Positions 27,217 through 35,431 of a stretch of 64,000 nucleotides of DNA are shown here, piece after piece. Positions within the stretch are counted from its first letter, which is position 1. Every line of letters starts with the position of its first letter. The stretch comes from JAXIPB01 sp045403155 (GTDB lineage Bacteria > Actinomycetota > Actinomycetes > Mycobacteriales > Micromonosporaceae), in contig JAXIPB010000013.1 in assembly GCA_045403155.1 (NCBI GenBank), positions 8,259 through 72,258 on the forward strand, in the 5' to 3' direction. The notes under the pieces are model-generated. The model had not been told where the DNA came from, searched no databases, and was given only the letters and a program-made list of their open reading frames with translations. The translations under genes were made by a program, and so were the position numbers.

Positions 27217-28092
27217 CTACGGGCGCATGCGGCGGCGAGGTATGAGGTCCAGCACCATCGCGCAGCCGACGATGATCACGGCTCCGCCGAGCACCTGGAC
27301 GATCGACAGGTGTTCGCCGAGCAGCACGGTGCCGACGACGACCGCGATCACGGTCACGACGAACTCGACGCTGATCGCGATCGTGGCGCCAACCTCCGCG
27401 ACCAGGCGGAAGTACAGGACGTAGGCCAGGGCGCTGCACGCCGCGGCGAGCACGACCAGGTACGCGTAATCCAGCGGCCGGGGCGTGGTTGGAACCGGGA
27501 CCGCCAGAAGCAGGGGCAGCGTGATGAGCCCACCGAAGATGAACGATCCGATGGTCTGCTCCCACGAACCGACCGCTCGGAGGTGCTTGTGCGCGTAATT
27601 GCTCCCGAACGCCGCCGAGGCCGCGGCGAGTATCGAGCTGACGCAGCCGAGCACGAACATGCCGGTGACGGGCACCGCGGGGAAGCCCACCAGCAGGACG
27701 ATGCCGCCGAAACCGAGGAACAGACCGAGCCGCCCCGGCGGCGTGATGTGCTCAATCCCCCAGACCTGGCCGATCAGCATGGAGAACAGCGGAATGGTGC
27801 CGACAAAGATGGCGGCCATCGCCGTCCCGATACGCGGAGTCGAGAACGACAGGCCGATCAACTGCCCCGCGACGCTGGTCGCTCCCACGACGGCTAGCGG
27901 CAACAAACGACCGAACATCAGCTTCCGCCTGGTCACCACCGCGATCAGCAATAGAATCGCGCTCGCGATGAATGCACGGAATGTGGCGGCACCGACCCAA
28001 CCGAAGGCTTGCACGACCTTCAGGACCAGGACGAATGAGGCACCCCAGATGACGGACAGGCTCGCGTAGTCGAAGAGCTGCCGCCGATGCAC
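27217..28092 (-). CDS. DMT-superfamily transporter (EamA/RhaT type)
   Basis: A 291-residue protein with ten hydrophobic segments in two EamA repeats of five. The first repeat begins LFDYASLSVIWGASFVLVLK and the second near FGSNYAHKHL. The C-terminus is basic (RRRMRP), as is usual for cytoplasmic tails. Members export amino acids or other metabolites. The substrate is unknown. It is a single gene, divergent from the toxin-antitoxin module. Confidence 0.92.
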   Translation of the reverse strand: MHRRQLFDYASLSVIWGASFVLVLKVVQAFGWVGAATFRAFIASAILLLIAVVTRRKLMFGRLLPLAVVGATSVAGQLIGLSFSTPRIGTAMAAIFVGTIPLFSMLIGQVWGIEHITPPGRLGLFLGFGGIVLLVGFPAVPVTGMFVLGCVSSILAAASAAFGSNYAHKHLRAVGSWEQTIGSFIFGGLITLPLLLAVPVPTTPRPLDYAYLVVLAAACSALAYVLYFRLVAEVGATIAISVEFVVTVIAVVVGTVLLGEHLSIVQVLGGAVIIVGCAMVLDLIPRRRMRP

Positions 28093-28177
28093 AGAGGGAG
28101 GCTATAGCCCCCAAGGATTCGGTCGTCGACCGCGACGCTGTCGGAGGCCGGCACCGCGTGTCCACGGGACGCCGTAT

Positions 28178-28205
28178 TCATACTTCAGGTACCATCTCAG
28201 TATGA
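28178..28205 (+). promoter_or_regulatory. Dyad operator overlapping the antitoxin start codon
   Basis: TCATACT at 28178-28184 and AGTATGA at 28199-28205 form a perfect inverted repeat with a 14-bp spacer holding the palindrome GGTACC. The right arm includes the ATG of the antitoxin gene. The position fits autorepression by the ribbon-helix-helix antitoxin. Confidence 0.55.
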
Positions 28206-28516
28206 CTCGACGAGTAACGATCTCTGTGCCGGACGACGTCGCGGAACAGCTGGATGGCATCCCGGCCCGCCAGGTCTCTCAGTACGTTGCCGAGGCCTTG
28301 CGGAGGCGTCGCGCTGGCGACGACATGCGCACCGTTCTTCTCGCCGCTGGTCACCCGGAGTTCCCTTATGATCCGCTGGGAGCGGCCCGCCGACTTGCCC
28401 GAGCCAGGGTCAGCGCCGGTGCCCGTGACGCCGCTATAGCCCGCTTGGCCGATCTGTTGCACCGGTCAGTCGACGACATTCGCGGCGAGATCGACCGTCC
28501 GGTCACGGGTGAGTAG
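28202..28516 (+). CDS. Ribbon-helix-helix antitoxin
   Basis: A 104-residue protein. The N-terminus MTRRVTISVPDDVAEQL is a classic ribbon-helix-helix strand and first helix, followed by VSQYVAEALRRR. The remaining ~70 residues would bind the toxin. Its stop overlaps the start of the PIN toxin by 8 bp. It should neutralise the toxin and repress the operon through the dyad at its own start. Confidence 0.88.
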   Translation: MTRRVTISVPDDVAEQLDGIPARQVSQYVAEALRRRRAGDDMRTVLLAAGHPEFPYDPLGAARRLARARVSAGARDAAIARLADLLHRSVDDIRGEIDRPVTGE

Positions 28517-28910
28517 CCCTTACTGGGTGCTCGACACCGGAGCGCTCATGGCTTTCGTCCATGGCGTGGAGCAGGTTGGGCAGATCCTCGTCGACGTTGC
28601 GGACGTCGAAGGGACGGTCGCAGTGCCGCTGATCTGCTTGGTGGAGGCCTACAGTCTTTTGCATTACGAGGAGCACGAGCATCTGCGTGTGCTTCGGCGC
28701 AATCCCATTGTACAGACGATTGTGCCGTCGTCTGATGTGGACTATGCAGACGACTGTCCAACGATCGGCGGCATGGCCAGGCATGCCCGAAGGCTCGGTG
28801 CTGGCCATGCCGCGTACGTGGCATTGACGAGCGCCGCGGCGGTCATCACGTCCAGGGCGGACGACGTTCGTTCCCTGCTCGGCGCCGACTGGGTGATCGT
28901 TGAAGTGTAG
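28509..28910 (+). CDS. PIN-domain toxin (VapC-like), atypical active site
   Basis: A 133-residue protein from a GTG overlapping the antitoxin stop. PIN landmarks are D9 in WVLDTGALM, E46 in LICLVEAY and the acidic pair D118-D119 in SRADDVRSL. The central Asp normally found before the third helix is replaced: the sequence reads GAGHAAYVAL with His100. The metal site may therefore be altered. The partner is the upstream antitoxin. If active, it should be an RNase that inhibits translation. Confidence 0.82.
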   Translation: MSSPYWVLDTGALMAFVHGVEQVGQILVDVADVEGTVAVPLICLVEAYSLLHYEEHEHLRVLRRNPIVQTIVPSSDVDYADDCPTIGGMARHARRLGAGHAAYVALTSAAAVITSRADDVRSLLGADWVIVEV

Positions 28911-29079
28911 CCAGAATTGTCACGTCTTGATCGCTGCGTCAACCTGGTCGTGACCGTCGCTGGGCAGTAGGAGCGCGAGCAACGGGCGTGCGGTCGGTGG
29001 ACCGTTAGGTGGAGGCGCCGCCGAGCGGGTCATGCGACGCTGAGGTCGTTTGTCGTCGCGCTCGTGACAAAGGGGATCG

Positions 29080-31548
29080 ATGGACGCCAGCGAAGAGTCG
29101 CTCGCGACTCTGTTCAAGACCGACGTTCGATTCGTGGTCCCGCGCTACCAGCGCCGTTACGTGTGGAGCAAGAAGAATTGGGCGGCGCTCTGGAACGACA
29201 TCCTGGAAACGGTCGATCGCTATACGGGGCCAGCCCAGGTACCTACGTACTTCCTGGGGGCGGCGGTGCTGTTCAGCGAACCGGTCGGCGGCCCACGCAC
29301 GATGGTCGAGCGTCAGGTCATCGATGGCCAGCAGCGGCTCGCGACCCTGCAGGTGCTCTTCGCGGCCATCCGAGATGTCGCAGTCGCGCGGGGCGTTGAC
29401 GACAGGTATCTCAGGACGCTGCGGAAGCTCACGCACAACGACGACGAGATGAGCACCGATGACGACGATCGGTACAAGCTCTGGCCCACCCGTCACGATT
29501 GGGACGCCTTTCGTCTGACCATGGACGAGCGTGGGAGTGAAGGCACGAAGGATCCGCACGCGCTCATTCAGGCACATACCTTCTTTGTGCGCGCCGTCCA
29601 GGCCTGGCTCGCGCCGGTGCCGGCCGACAGGCTCAGCGCGACCCTCGACCGGCTCCTCACGGTGCTCAACCATGGCCTGCGCCTCATGGTCATCGACCTG
29701 AAGCCGGGCGACAACCCTCAGATCATCTTCGAGAGCCTCAACGGGCGAGGCATGCCGCTGCAGACCTCGGATCTCGTCCGCAACCACATCTTTCTCCTCG
29801 CCGAGGCGCAGCAGGTCAAAGTGGACCGTCTCTACGAGGAGCACTGGGCGCGCTTCGAGGACGGCTTCTGGCGCCAGGACATCGGCAAGGGTCCCCGGGG
29901 CGGCGCACGACTCGACACCTTCCTCGCGTACTTCCTCACCATGGAGCTCAAGGATGTCGTTCCGCACCAGGAGCTCTTTCCGCATTTTCGTCGCTACGTC
30001 GCCCCACAGACGAAGCGGCTGCGAGAACTGGTCGCGAGGTTCGCGGCCTACGGCGAAATCTACCGTGCGCTCGACCAGCGGATAACGCTCGACCCGTACG
30101 AGCAGCAGTTCATGTCCCGCCTCGATGTGCTCGACACGAGCTCCGTCATGCCCCTGCTGCTGCACGTCTTCGGCGAGTACGAGGGCGAGGTTCGGTGGAG
30201 AATCATCGAGCTTCTTGAGTCGTACCTCATCCGGCGCGTGATCGTCGGCGAGGGCGCCAAGAGCTACACGACCATCGCGACGGGTGTCCTCAAGCGCCTC
30301 GAGGGTGCGAGCGATCCGGTGCAGGCCGTCCGGGATCAGCTCAGCAGCTATCAGGGCAAGACCACCGCGTGGCCGAGCGACGCCGACATCGTCGAGAACG
30401 TGCGTCAGAGGTCGATGGCCACGACCGACGGGAAGCGCATCCGGTTGATCCTGAGCGTTATCGACCAGGGTCTCCGCACACCCAAGAGCGAGCACATTAC
30501 CTACGACATCGATTGCCTCACGGTCGAGCATCTTATGCCGCAGTCCTGGAACGCGCACTGGCCGCTCGGCACCGCCACCGCCGACGAGCGCCGCAAACTT
30601 GTCTACACGCTGGGAAACCTGACCCTCATCACCGGTCATCTGAACGGCGAACTCGGCAATGAGGCCTGGCTGAAGAAGCGGTCCGCGCTTGTTGAGTACA
30701 GCCGCCTCCACCTCAACCAAGGCCTGCCCGACAAGTGGAACGAGGACTCGATCCGGGCACGGGGAGCCACGTTCGCACAGGTCCTCATCCGGGTTCTGCC
30801 CGGCCCCAGCGCGACCACAACGCTGTTCAGTCCAGTGGACGACCCGGATCTCGACGGCCTCGACGAGGCCGAGGGCGAGACCCTCGCCGAGGAGATGGAA
30901 CCCGAGGCCCCTGCGGTCGAGCCAGCGCCGATGCCGTTCGCCCACTCGGACAACCCGATCGCCCGCCACGTCTATGAGGTGCTCGGCAAGCATTCGATCG
31001 GCACACGCCTGACTCCCCGGCAGATCGCTCGAACCACATCGACCGACTTCCCGCAACAGCGACCGAGCGTAAAGGATGTTGCCGCGCTGATCGAGGGTGG
31101 CGCGCTGAGTGGAATCGAGATCACCACCAACAAGTCTGGTCATCGTGCCGTGAAGCTATCCAAGCAGCAGATCCACCCCGAGATGCTCGACGAGGCGACT
31201 ACCATCCTGCGGGCGCCAATCGGTGCGACGGATGACGACACCGGGAGTGCCGCGTTCCACGTCGAGATGGTGCAGCTCCACGCCCGGGCACGCGACGAGG
31301 CAGGCTACTCGGCCTCGATCTTCCTGCACCAGGTCAAGCAGCGCGGCGGCCTCGCCGTCGCGAAACACATCCTCAGCGGCGGCGAGCCTACCGCCGGTTT
31401 CCGCAAGCTGCTTGAGCTGAACCGGCTCGACCTGACCGTTGAGGCACTGGCGCTGCGCGAGGAGTTCGCGCGGCTGTTCACCGACGACGAACTCGCGCGC
31501 GCCCGCGACCGGCTCGTCCGCCACGGCGGGGTCCCGGACCAGGAATAG
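29080..31548 (+). CDS. GmrSD-like type IV restriction protein (DUF262-DUF1524) with extra C-terminal domains
   Basis: An 822-residue protein. The DUF262/GmrS ParB-like domain has IDGQQR at 81-86 and FESLNGRG near 217-224, expected to bind and hydrolyse nucleotide. The DUF1524/GmrD His-Me nuclease has VEHLMPQSW near 481 and the following GNLTLITG. After an acidic linker (~595-625) comes a likely winged helix (LTPRQIARTTSTDF). The last ~85 residues form a helical module (QVKQRGGLAVAKHIL, then LNRLDLTVEALALREEF) seen attached to other defence-like proteins. The family cuts phage DNA with modified bases. It lies between two toxin-antitoxin modules. A start with clear RBS is not seen; ATG 29080 fits the domain start. 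Confidence 0.88.
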   Translation: MDASEESLATLFKTDVRFVVPRYQRRYVWSKKNWAALWNDILETVDRYTGPAQVPTYFLGAAVLFSEPVGGPRTMVERQVIDGQQRLATLQVLFAAIRDVAVARGVDDRYLRTLRKLTHNDDEMSTDDDDRYKLWPTRHDWDAFRLTMDERGSEGTKDPHALIQAHTFFVRAVQAWLAPVPADRLSATLDRLLTVLNHGLRLMVIDLKPGDNPQIIFESLNGRGMPLQTSDLVRNHIFLLAEAQQVKVDRLYEEHWARFEDGFWRQDIGKGPRGGARLDTFLAYFLTMELKDVVPHQELFPHFRRYVAPQTKRLRELVARFAAYGEIYRALDQRITLDPYEQQFMSRLDVLDTSSVMPLLLHVFGEYEGEVRWRIIELLESYLIRRVIVGEGAKSYTTIATGVLKRLEGASDPVQAVRDQLSSYQGKTTAWPSDADIVENVRQRSMATTDGKRIRLILSVIDQGLRTPKSEHITYDIDCLTVEHLMPQSWNAHWPLGTATADERRKLVYTLGNLTLITGHLNGELGNEAWLKKRSALVEYSRLHLNQGLPDKWNEDSIRARGATFAQVLIRVLPGPSATTTLFSPVDDPDLDGLDEAEGETLAEEMEPEAPAVEPAPMPFAHSDNPIARHVYEVLGKHSIGTRLTPRQIARTTSTDFPQQRPSVKDVAALIEGGALSGIEITTNKSGHRAVKLSKQQIHPEMLDEATTILRAPIGATDDDTGSAAFHVEMVQLHARARDEAGYSASIFLHQVKQRGGLAVAKHILSGGEPTAGFRKLLELNRLDLTVEALALREEFARLFTDDELARARDRLVRHGGVPDQE

Positions 31549-31586
31549 CAGGGCGGACTCCACCGCCGAGCGACCCGCCGACGCCC

Positions 31587-33893
31587 ATGACGTACGCCGT
31601 AGTGTCAGGCGTCCGGCGTAACCTCGGCGCCGTGGAACTGGACGCTCGATGGCTCCGCCGGCTCGGCGATGAACGGCTGGCCCGGCTGCTCACCCGACGG
31701 CCTGAGGCGGCGACGCCAGCACCGAAGTCCATGACCCAACTTGCCCATCGGCTGCAACAGCCGAGCACCGTGATCGATGCGATGCGCCGGCTCGATCTGC
31801 CGACGATCGAGGTCGCCGAGGCGATCGCCGCACTGAGCGGCGAGACCGACCGCTCGACGCTCGATCGCCTGCTTGGCGCCACCGACCCTGAGAAGGTCGC
31901 GCACGTCGACCGAGCCCTCGACCATCTCACCGACAGTGGCCTAGTGATTACGGACGGTGGGGCGCGAATGCGGCTCGTCGATGCGGCCCGGCTCGCCTGG
32001 GCGCGACCGCTGAGGCTCGGCCCGCCGGTCGACCAGCTTGTCGACGCATTGACGGTCGACGACCTGAAGCCCATGTGTAGTCGCCTGGGAGTTCCACCGC
32101 CAACACGCCGGGCCGATGTGGTCGCCACACTCATCGCGGCGCTGCGCGACGCGGGCCGAGTTAGATCTATTGTGGACAGCTCGCCGACGCCAGTGGCCGA
32201 GATGTTGAACCGCCTCGCGACCAGCGGCGAAACGGTCATGGACCACGAGTACTACTACGGCGGCGCTCGGTACGGGAATGACGGCACAGCGGTGCGGTGG
32301 GCGGCAGCGCGCGGCCTGGTCATGCGAGCGGAAGCGTGGGGAACCGAACTCGTAATGCCGCTCGAGGTGGCACTCGCGCTGCGCGGCCCGGGTTACACCG
32401 CGCCGTTCGACCCGTGCGCTCCGCCATGTTCTTTGGTGTCGACCCGGTCGGGTCCTGCGTCTCCGGGCGGTACGGCGGCCGGCGGCGACTTCCTGCGGCT
32501 CGTGGCCAGTGTCCTCGATGGGGCTGGCCGCTCGCGAATCGCGACGATTCGCAGCGGTGGCGTTGGCGTGCGTGAGCTCCGGCGGCTGGCCAAGTCGCGC
32601 GGCGCCTCCGTCGATCAGCTCAAGCTGGCGTTTGCTCTCGCCCATGGCGCTGGGCTGCTCACGACATGGGCGGACGGCGCCACCCCGACCGAGCGCTACG
32701 ACATGTGGCTGAAGGCGGAGCCCGCCGACCGGTTAGCCGAGCTCATCCGAACCTGGTGGTCGCTGCCCTACTCGCCGCTGGCCGAACCCGCCGCCGCGTG
32801 GGTGCCGAGTGACCCCGAGGACGGCACCGCGGACCTGCGGTCCGCGATGCTTCGTCTCTCGGCCGAACTGGGCGGTGCACCGAGTGACTGGGCCGACTTC
32901 GCGAAACTCGTCTTCTGGCGCCATCCGTACGTGCTCCGCACCGGCCCGCGCGGCATCATCGCCAGCGTTATGGGCTGGCGCGATGAGGCCATGATGCTCG
33001 GCCTACTCGACGCCGGCCAGACCACCGACATCGCCCACGCACTGCTGGGCGAAGACGATGGTGGCGACGTCCGGCTTCCCGCCGCGCTGGCGGGCGTTGG
33101 TGAGGTCGTGCAGACCGCGCACCTTCAGACCGACCTGACGGCCGTCGTGACCGGCATGCCGTCCCCGGCGTTGACGGAACTGCTCGACGAATGCGCCGAT
33201 CGGGAGGCGGTGGCGGCCGCGTCCACCTGGCGGTTCAGCCCGGCCGGCATCCGCCGCGCACTCGCCACCGGACACTCGGTCGACGGGTTGATCGCCAACC
33301 TCACTGCGATCGCCGCCGGCGGCGTACCGCAGACGCTCGACTACCTCATCCGTGACGTCGCCCGCCGGCACGGCGCGATCCGGGCCAGCACGGTCGCGTG
33401 TTGCCTCCGCGGCGACGACACCGCGCTGCTTGCCGAGGTGGCGGCCGACCGCAAGCTGCGGCCACTTGGCCTTCGCCTGCTCGCACCGACCGTGATCGCG
33501 AGCGCGAAACCGCTGGATGAGACGCTCGCCGCGCTGCGAAACGCTGGCTATGCCCCGGTCGAGGAGACCGTCGACGGCGTACCCGTCGTCGAGCAGGGCG
33601 GCCGCCGGCGCGCCAAGTCGAGACGCCACCCGGACGACGAGGCAATCGATGCTCGCCTGTCCCGGATGGCCGCGGCCAAACGTCGCGCCGCCCGATGGGA
33701 TCCCGGGACCGACTCCGCCGCGCGAGCGCTGGCCTCAAGATTGCTTGCCGTGCCGGACGACGGCGAGCTCGCGAGCGGGGTTCCGAAGCCGGACAGGGCG
33801 ACCATGGCGCTGTTCCAGCTCGACGTGACCGTCGTTGAGACCGCTGAGCGCACGCCGTACCGACCGCCTTGGCAGCGCGGCTATCGACGATGA
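31587..33893 (+). CDS. Helicase-associated-domain protein (Helicase_C_3 type)
   Basis: A 768-residue actinobacterial protein that lacks helicase motifs. The N-terminus (LRRLGDERLARLLTRRP, then MTQLAHRLQQPSTVIDAM) and the domain near 500-620 (QTDLTAVVTG, RFSPAGIRRALATGHS, DYLIRDVARRHG) match the XPB/Ssl2 helicase-associated-domain proteins. These are normally encoded beside the XPB-like helicase; no helicase is in this window. The start is uncertain: ATG 31587 is used, but GTG 31632 (VELDARWLRR) matches the family's beginning better, and neither has a good ribosome-binding site. A role in repair or transcription-coupled work is inferred. Confidence 0.85.
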   Translation: MTYAVVSGVRRNLGAVELDARWLRRLGDERLARLLTRRPEAATPAPKSMTQLAHRLQQPSTVIDAMRRLDLPTIEVAEAIAALSGETDRSTLDRLLGATDPEKVAHVDRALDHLTDSGLVITDGGARMRLVDAARLAWARPLRLGPPVDQLVDALTVDDLKPMCSRLGVPPPTRRADVVATLIAALRDAGRVRSIVDSSPTPVAEMLNRLATSGETVMDHEYYYGGARYGNDGTAVRWAAARGLVMRAEAWGTELVMPLEVALALRGPGYTAPFDPCAPPCSLVSTRSGPASPGGTAAGGDFLRLVASVLDGAGRSRIATIRSGGVGVRELRRLAKSRGASVDQLKLAFALAHGAGLLTTWADGATPTERYDMWLKAEPADRLAELIRTWWSLPYSPLAEPAAAWVPSDPEDGTADLRSAMLRLSAELGGAPSDWADFAKLVFWRHPYVLRTGPRGIIASVMGWRDEAMMLGLLDAGQTTDIAHALLGEDDGGDVRLPAALAGVGEVVQTAHLQTDLTAVVTGMPSPALTELLDECADREAVAAASTWRFSPAGIRRALATGHSVDGLIANLTAIAAGGVPQTLDYLIRDVARRHGAIRASTVACCLRGDDTALLAEVAADRKLRPLGLRLLAPTVIASAKPLDETLAALRNAGYAPVEETVDGVPVVEQGGRRRAKSRRHPDDEAIDARLSRMAAAKRRAARWDPGTDSAARALASRLLAVPDDGELASGVPKPDRATMALFQLDVTVVETAERTPYRPPWQRGYRR

Positions 33894-33945
33894 TTTGTCC
33901 AGCGCTCGGCGGCCGGCCGCAGTATCTGAAGCCGGGGCAAATGCT

Positions 33946-33964
33946 GGTATGATATTGTCATACC
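33946..33964 (+). promoter_or_regulatory. Perfect palindromic operator of the RHH/RelE module
   Basis: GGTATGA at 33946-33952 and TCATACC at 33958-33964 form a perfect inverted repeat around TATTG. A -10-like TATGAT lies inside it. The position, 19 bp before the antitoxin GTG, fits autorepression. The half-site matches that of the other toxin-antitoxin module at 28178. Confidence 0.7.
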
Positions 33965-33982
33965 GAACGGGAGGTCTCCAAC

Positions 33983-34237
33983 GTGGCAGTCAAGAAGGTC
34001 GCCGTAACGCTCCCAGAGGAGCTGTACGAACTCGTTGAGAGAGCGCGGAAGATAGAGCATCGCACTCGCTCCGAACTCATCCAGGAGGCCTTGCGGACGC
34101 ACTTTGGCGAGCCGGTCTACACCCCAACTGAGGCGGAGCGGCGCATGCTCGACGAAGCCCTCGACGATCTGCGGCGAGACCCTGGGTCCGGACGGCCATG
34201 GGAGGTCGTTCGGCGAGAGGCTCGTCCTCGGTCGTGA
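33983..34237 (+). CDS. Ribbon-helix-helix antitoxin (CopG/ParD type)
   Basis: An 84-residue protein from a GTG with GGGAGG upstream. KKVAVTLPEELYELVERARK followed by RTRSELIQEALRTHF gives the ribbon and two helices. The C-terminus is charged and would wrap the toxin. Its stop overlaps the toxin start as GTGA. It is probably the repressor of the palindrome at 33946. Confidence 0.9.
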   Translation: MAVKKVAVTLPEELYELVERARKIEHRTRSELIQEALRTHFGEPVYTPTEAERRMLDEALDDLRRDPGSGRPWEVVRREARPRS

Positions 34238-34530
34238 ACATCATCGTCCGCCCGGCTGCGGTGGTCGACATCCAGGCCGCGGGCAAGTACTACGACGACG
34301 AGGTACCGGGGCTGGCTGACGATCTGATCACCGAGTTGGACCAACTCTTCGAGCGGCTCGCGGCCTTTCCGCGCAGTGCTCCACTGGTCGCAGGCTACGA
34401 ACCTGTGCGACGAGCGCGCCTGCGACGTTTTCCCTACGGCGTGTTCTACCAACCACGCGCGACGCAGATCGAGGTGTTACGCGTGGTCCATAGGTCACGC
34501 TCACCCGGAACGTGGCGCGACATCAAGTAA
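34234..34530 (+). CDS. RelE/ParE-family toxin
   Basis: A 98-residue protein from GTG 34234. The fold is visible in VVDIQAAGKYYDDEVPGLAD, then LRRFPYGVFYQPRATQIEVL and VHRSRSPGTW. This is the ParE/RelE plasmid-stabilisation layout with the conserved FPYxVFY strand. It would either cleave mRNA on the ribosome or poison gyrase, and the sequence does not decide which. It is translationally coupled to the antitoxin. Confidence 0.9.
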   Translation: MNIIVRPAAVVDIQAAGKYYDDEVPGLADDLITELDQLFERLAAFPRSAPLVAGYEPVRRARLRRFPYGVFYQPRATQIEVLRVVHRSRSPGTWRDIK

Positions 34531-34876
34531 GCCACAGACTTTCACTCTCGCGCTTGGGCTCGTTGCAAGGCGAGCGGCAAGTCAGCCGGCGTCGCTCTCG
34601 CGCTGTTAGTACGACTACTCAAATCAACTTGCCGAACCCTTGCAACGAACGCGAACCTCGGCCGTCGCAAGATTGCTGTCTGGGTGCGGAAAGTGGCGCG
34701 ACACCATACGCCCGCCACCGAAACAGCGATCTTGCAGCTGTGGGACGCCTAACTGAGCGGCATTGACGCGGGGATACACCAGATCCCGGTGATCACCCAT
34801 GTCATCAGGTCGCCCACGCAACCCTTCGAGGGCTCTGGATCGTATGTTCACCAGACACGCGAGCGAGAGGCTGGTC
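34531..34876. repeat. Non-coding region with nested inverted repeats
   Basis: No gene is supported in this 346-bp gap. TCGTTGCAAGG at 34560-34570 pairs perfectly with 34638-34648. GCAAGATTGCTGT at 34667-34679 pairs with ACAGCGATCTTGC at 34723-34735 with one mismatch, and GTGGC/GCCAC pairs inside its loop. These could be a structured RNA, terminators for the toxin gene, or ends of a small mobile element. The right end should hold the promoter of the sigma-factor gene. Confidence 0.5.
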
Positions 34877-35431
34877 ATGCCCGAACCGGAAGGCTTCGCC
34901 GACTTCGTCCGCGCCTGCACTTCCCGTCTGTACCGGATCGGGTGCCTGCTCACCGGCGGCGACTTCGCCTGTGCGGAGGACCTCGTCGCCGACACGCTCG
35001 CGCGGGTCTACCTGGCGTGGCCGCGGGTACGGAACGGGGACGCCTTCGGTTACGCGCGGCGCACCCTGGTGAATCTGCATACCGATTGGCGGCGTCGGCT
35101 CCGCCGCCGCGCCGAGACGCTCACCGGCTCCGTGCCCGAGATGCCCGTGGGCGCGGACCACGGCGGCGAACTGGCGCAACGGGACACGATCATCCGATCC
35201 CTGCGCCGGCTGACCGTACGAGAACGGGCCGTGGTGGTGCTGCGGTACTTCCTCGACCTCACCGAGCATGACACCGCGATCGAGTTGGGCATCTCCATCG
35301 GAACGGTGAAGAGCACCAACGCCCGTGCCTTGGCGAAGCTTCGCGTAGATCCCGACCTCGTCGAGCCGGCGACGTCGACCGCCCATGCACAGCGACACCA
35401 CAGTGGGAGTCGTGATGAGAGACATCAATGA
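34877..35431 (+). CDS. SigE-family ECF RNA polymerase sigma factor
   Basis: A 184-residue protein from ATG 34877, preceded by GAGAGG; two upstream in-frame ATGs are less likely. Region 2 (CAEDLVADTLARVYLAWPRV) and region 4 (LTVRERAVVVLRYFLDLTE, then AIELGISIGTVKSTNARAL) match the actinobacterial SigE-like ECF group. It overlaps by 17 bp the membrane-protein gene downstream. This is the second sigma/partner pair in the window, but the two sigma factors are not close paralogues. Confidence 0.9.
   Translation: MPEPEGFADFVRACTSRLYRIGCLLTGGDFACAEDLVADTLARVYLAWPRVRNGDAFGYARRTLVNLHTDWRRRLRRRAETLTGSVPEMPVGADHGGELAQRDTIIRSLRRLTVRERAVVVLRYFLDLTEHDTAIELGISIGTVKSTNARALAKLRVDPDLVEPATSTAHAQRHHSGSRDERHQ

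Noticed and set aside
25889..27565. 558-codon open frame antisense to the winged-helix gene
   Set aside because: Shadow frame; the plus strand matches the HTH_42 family throughout.
29005..31143. 712-codon open frame antisense to the GmrSD-like gene
   Set aside because: It mirrors the codon bias of the real gene, shows no domain, and the plus-strand frame has clear DUF262/DUF1524 motifs.
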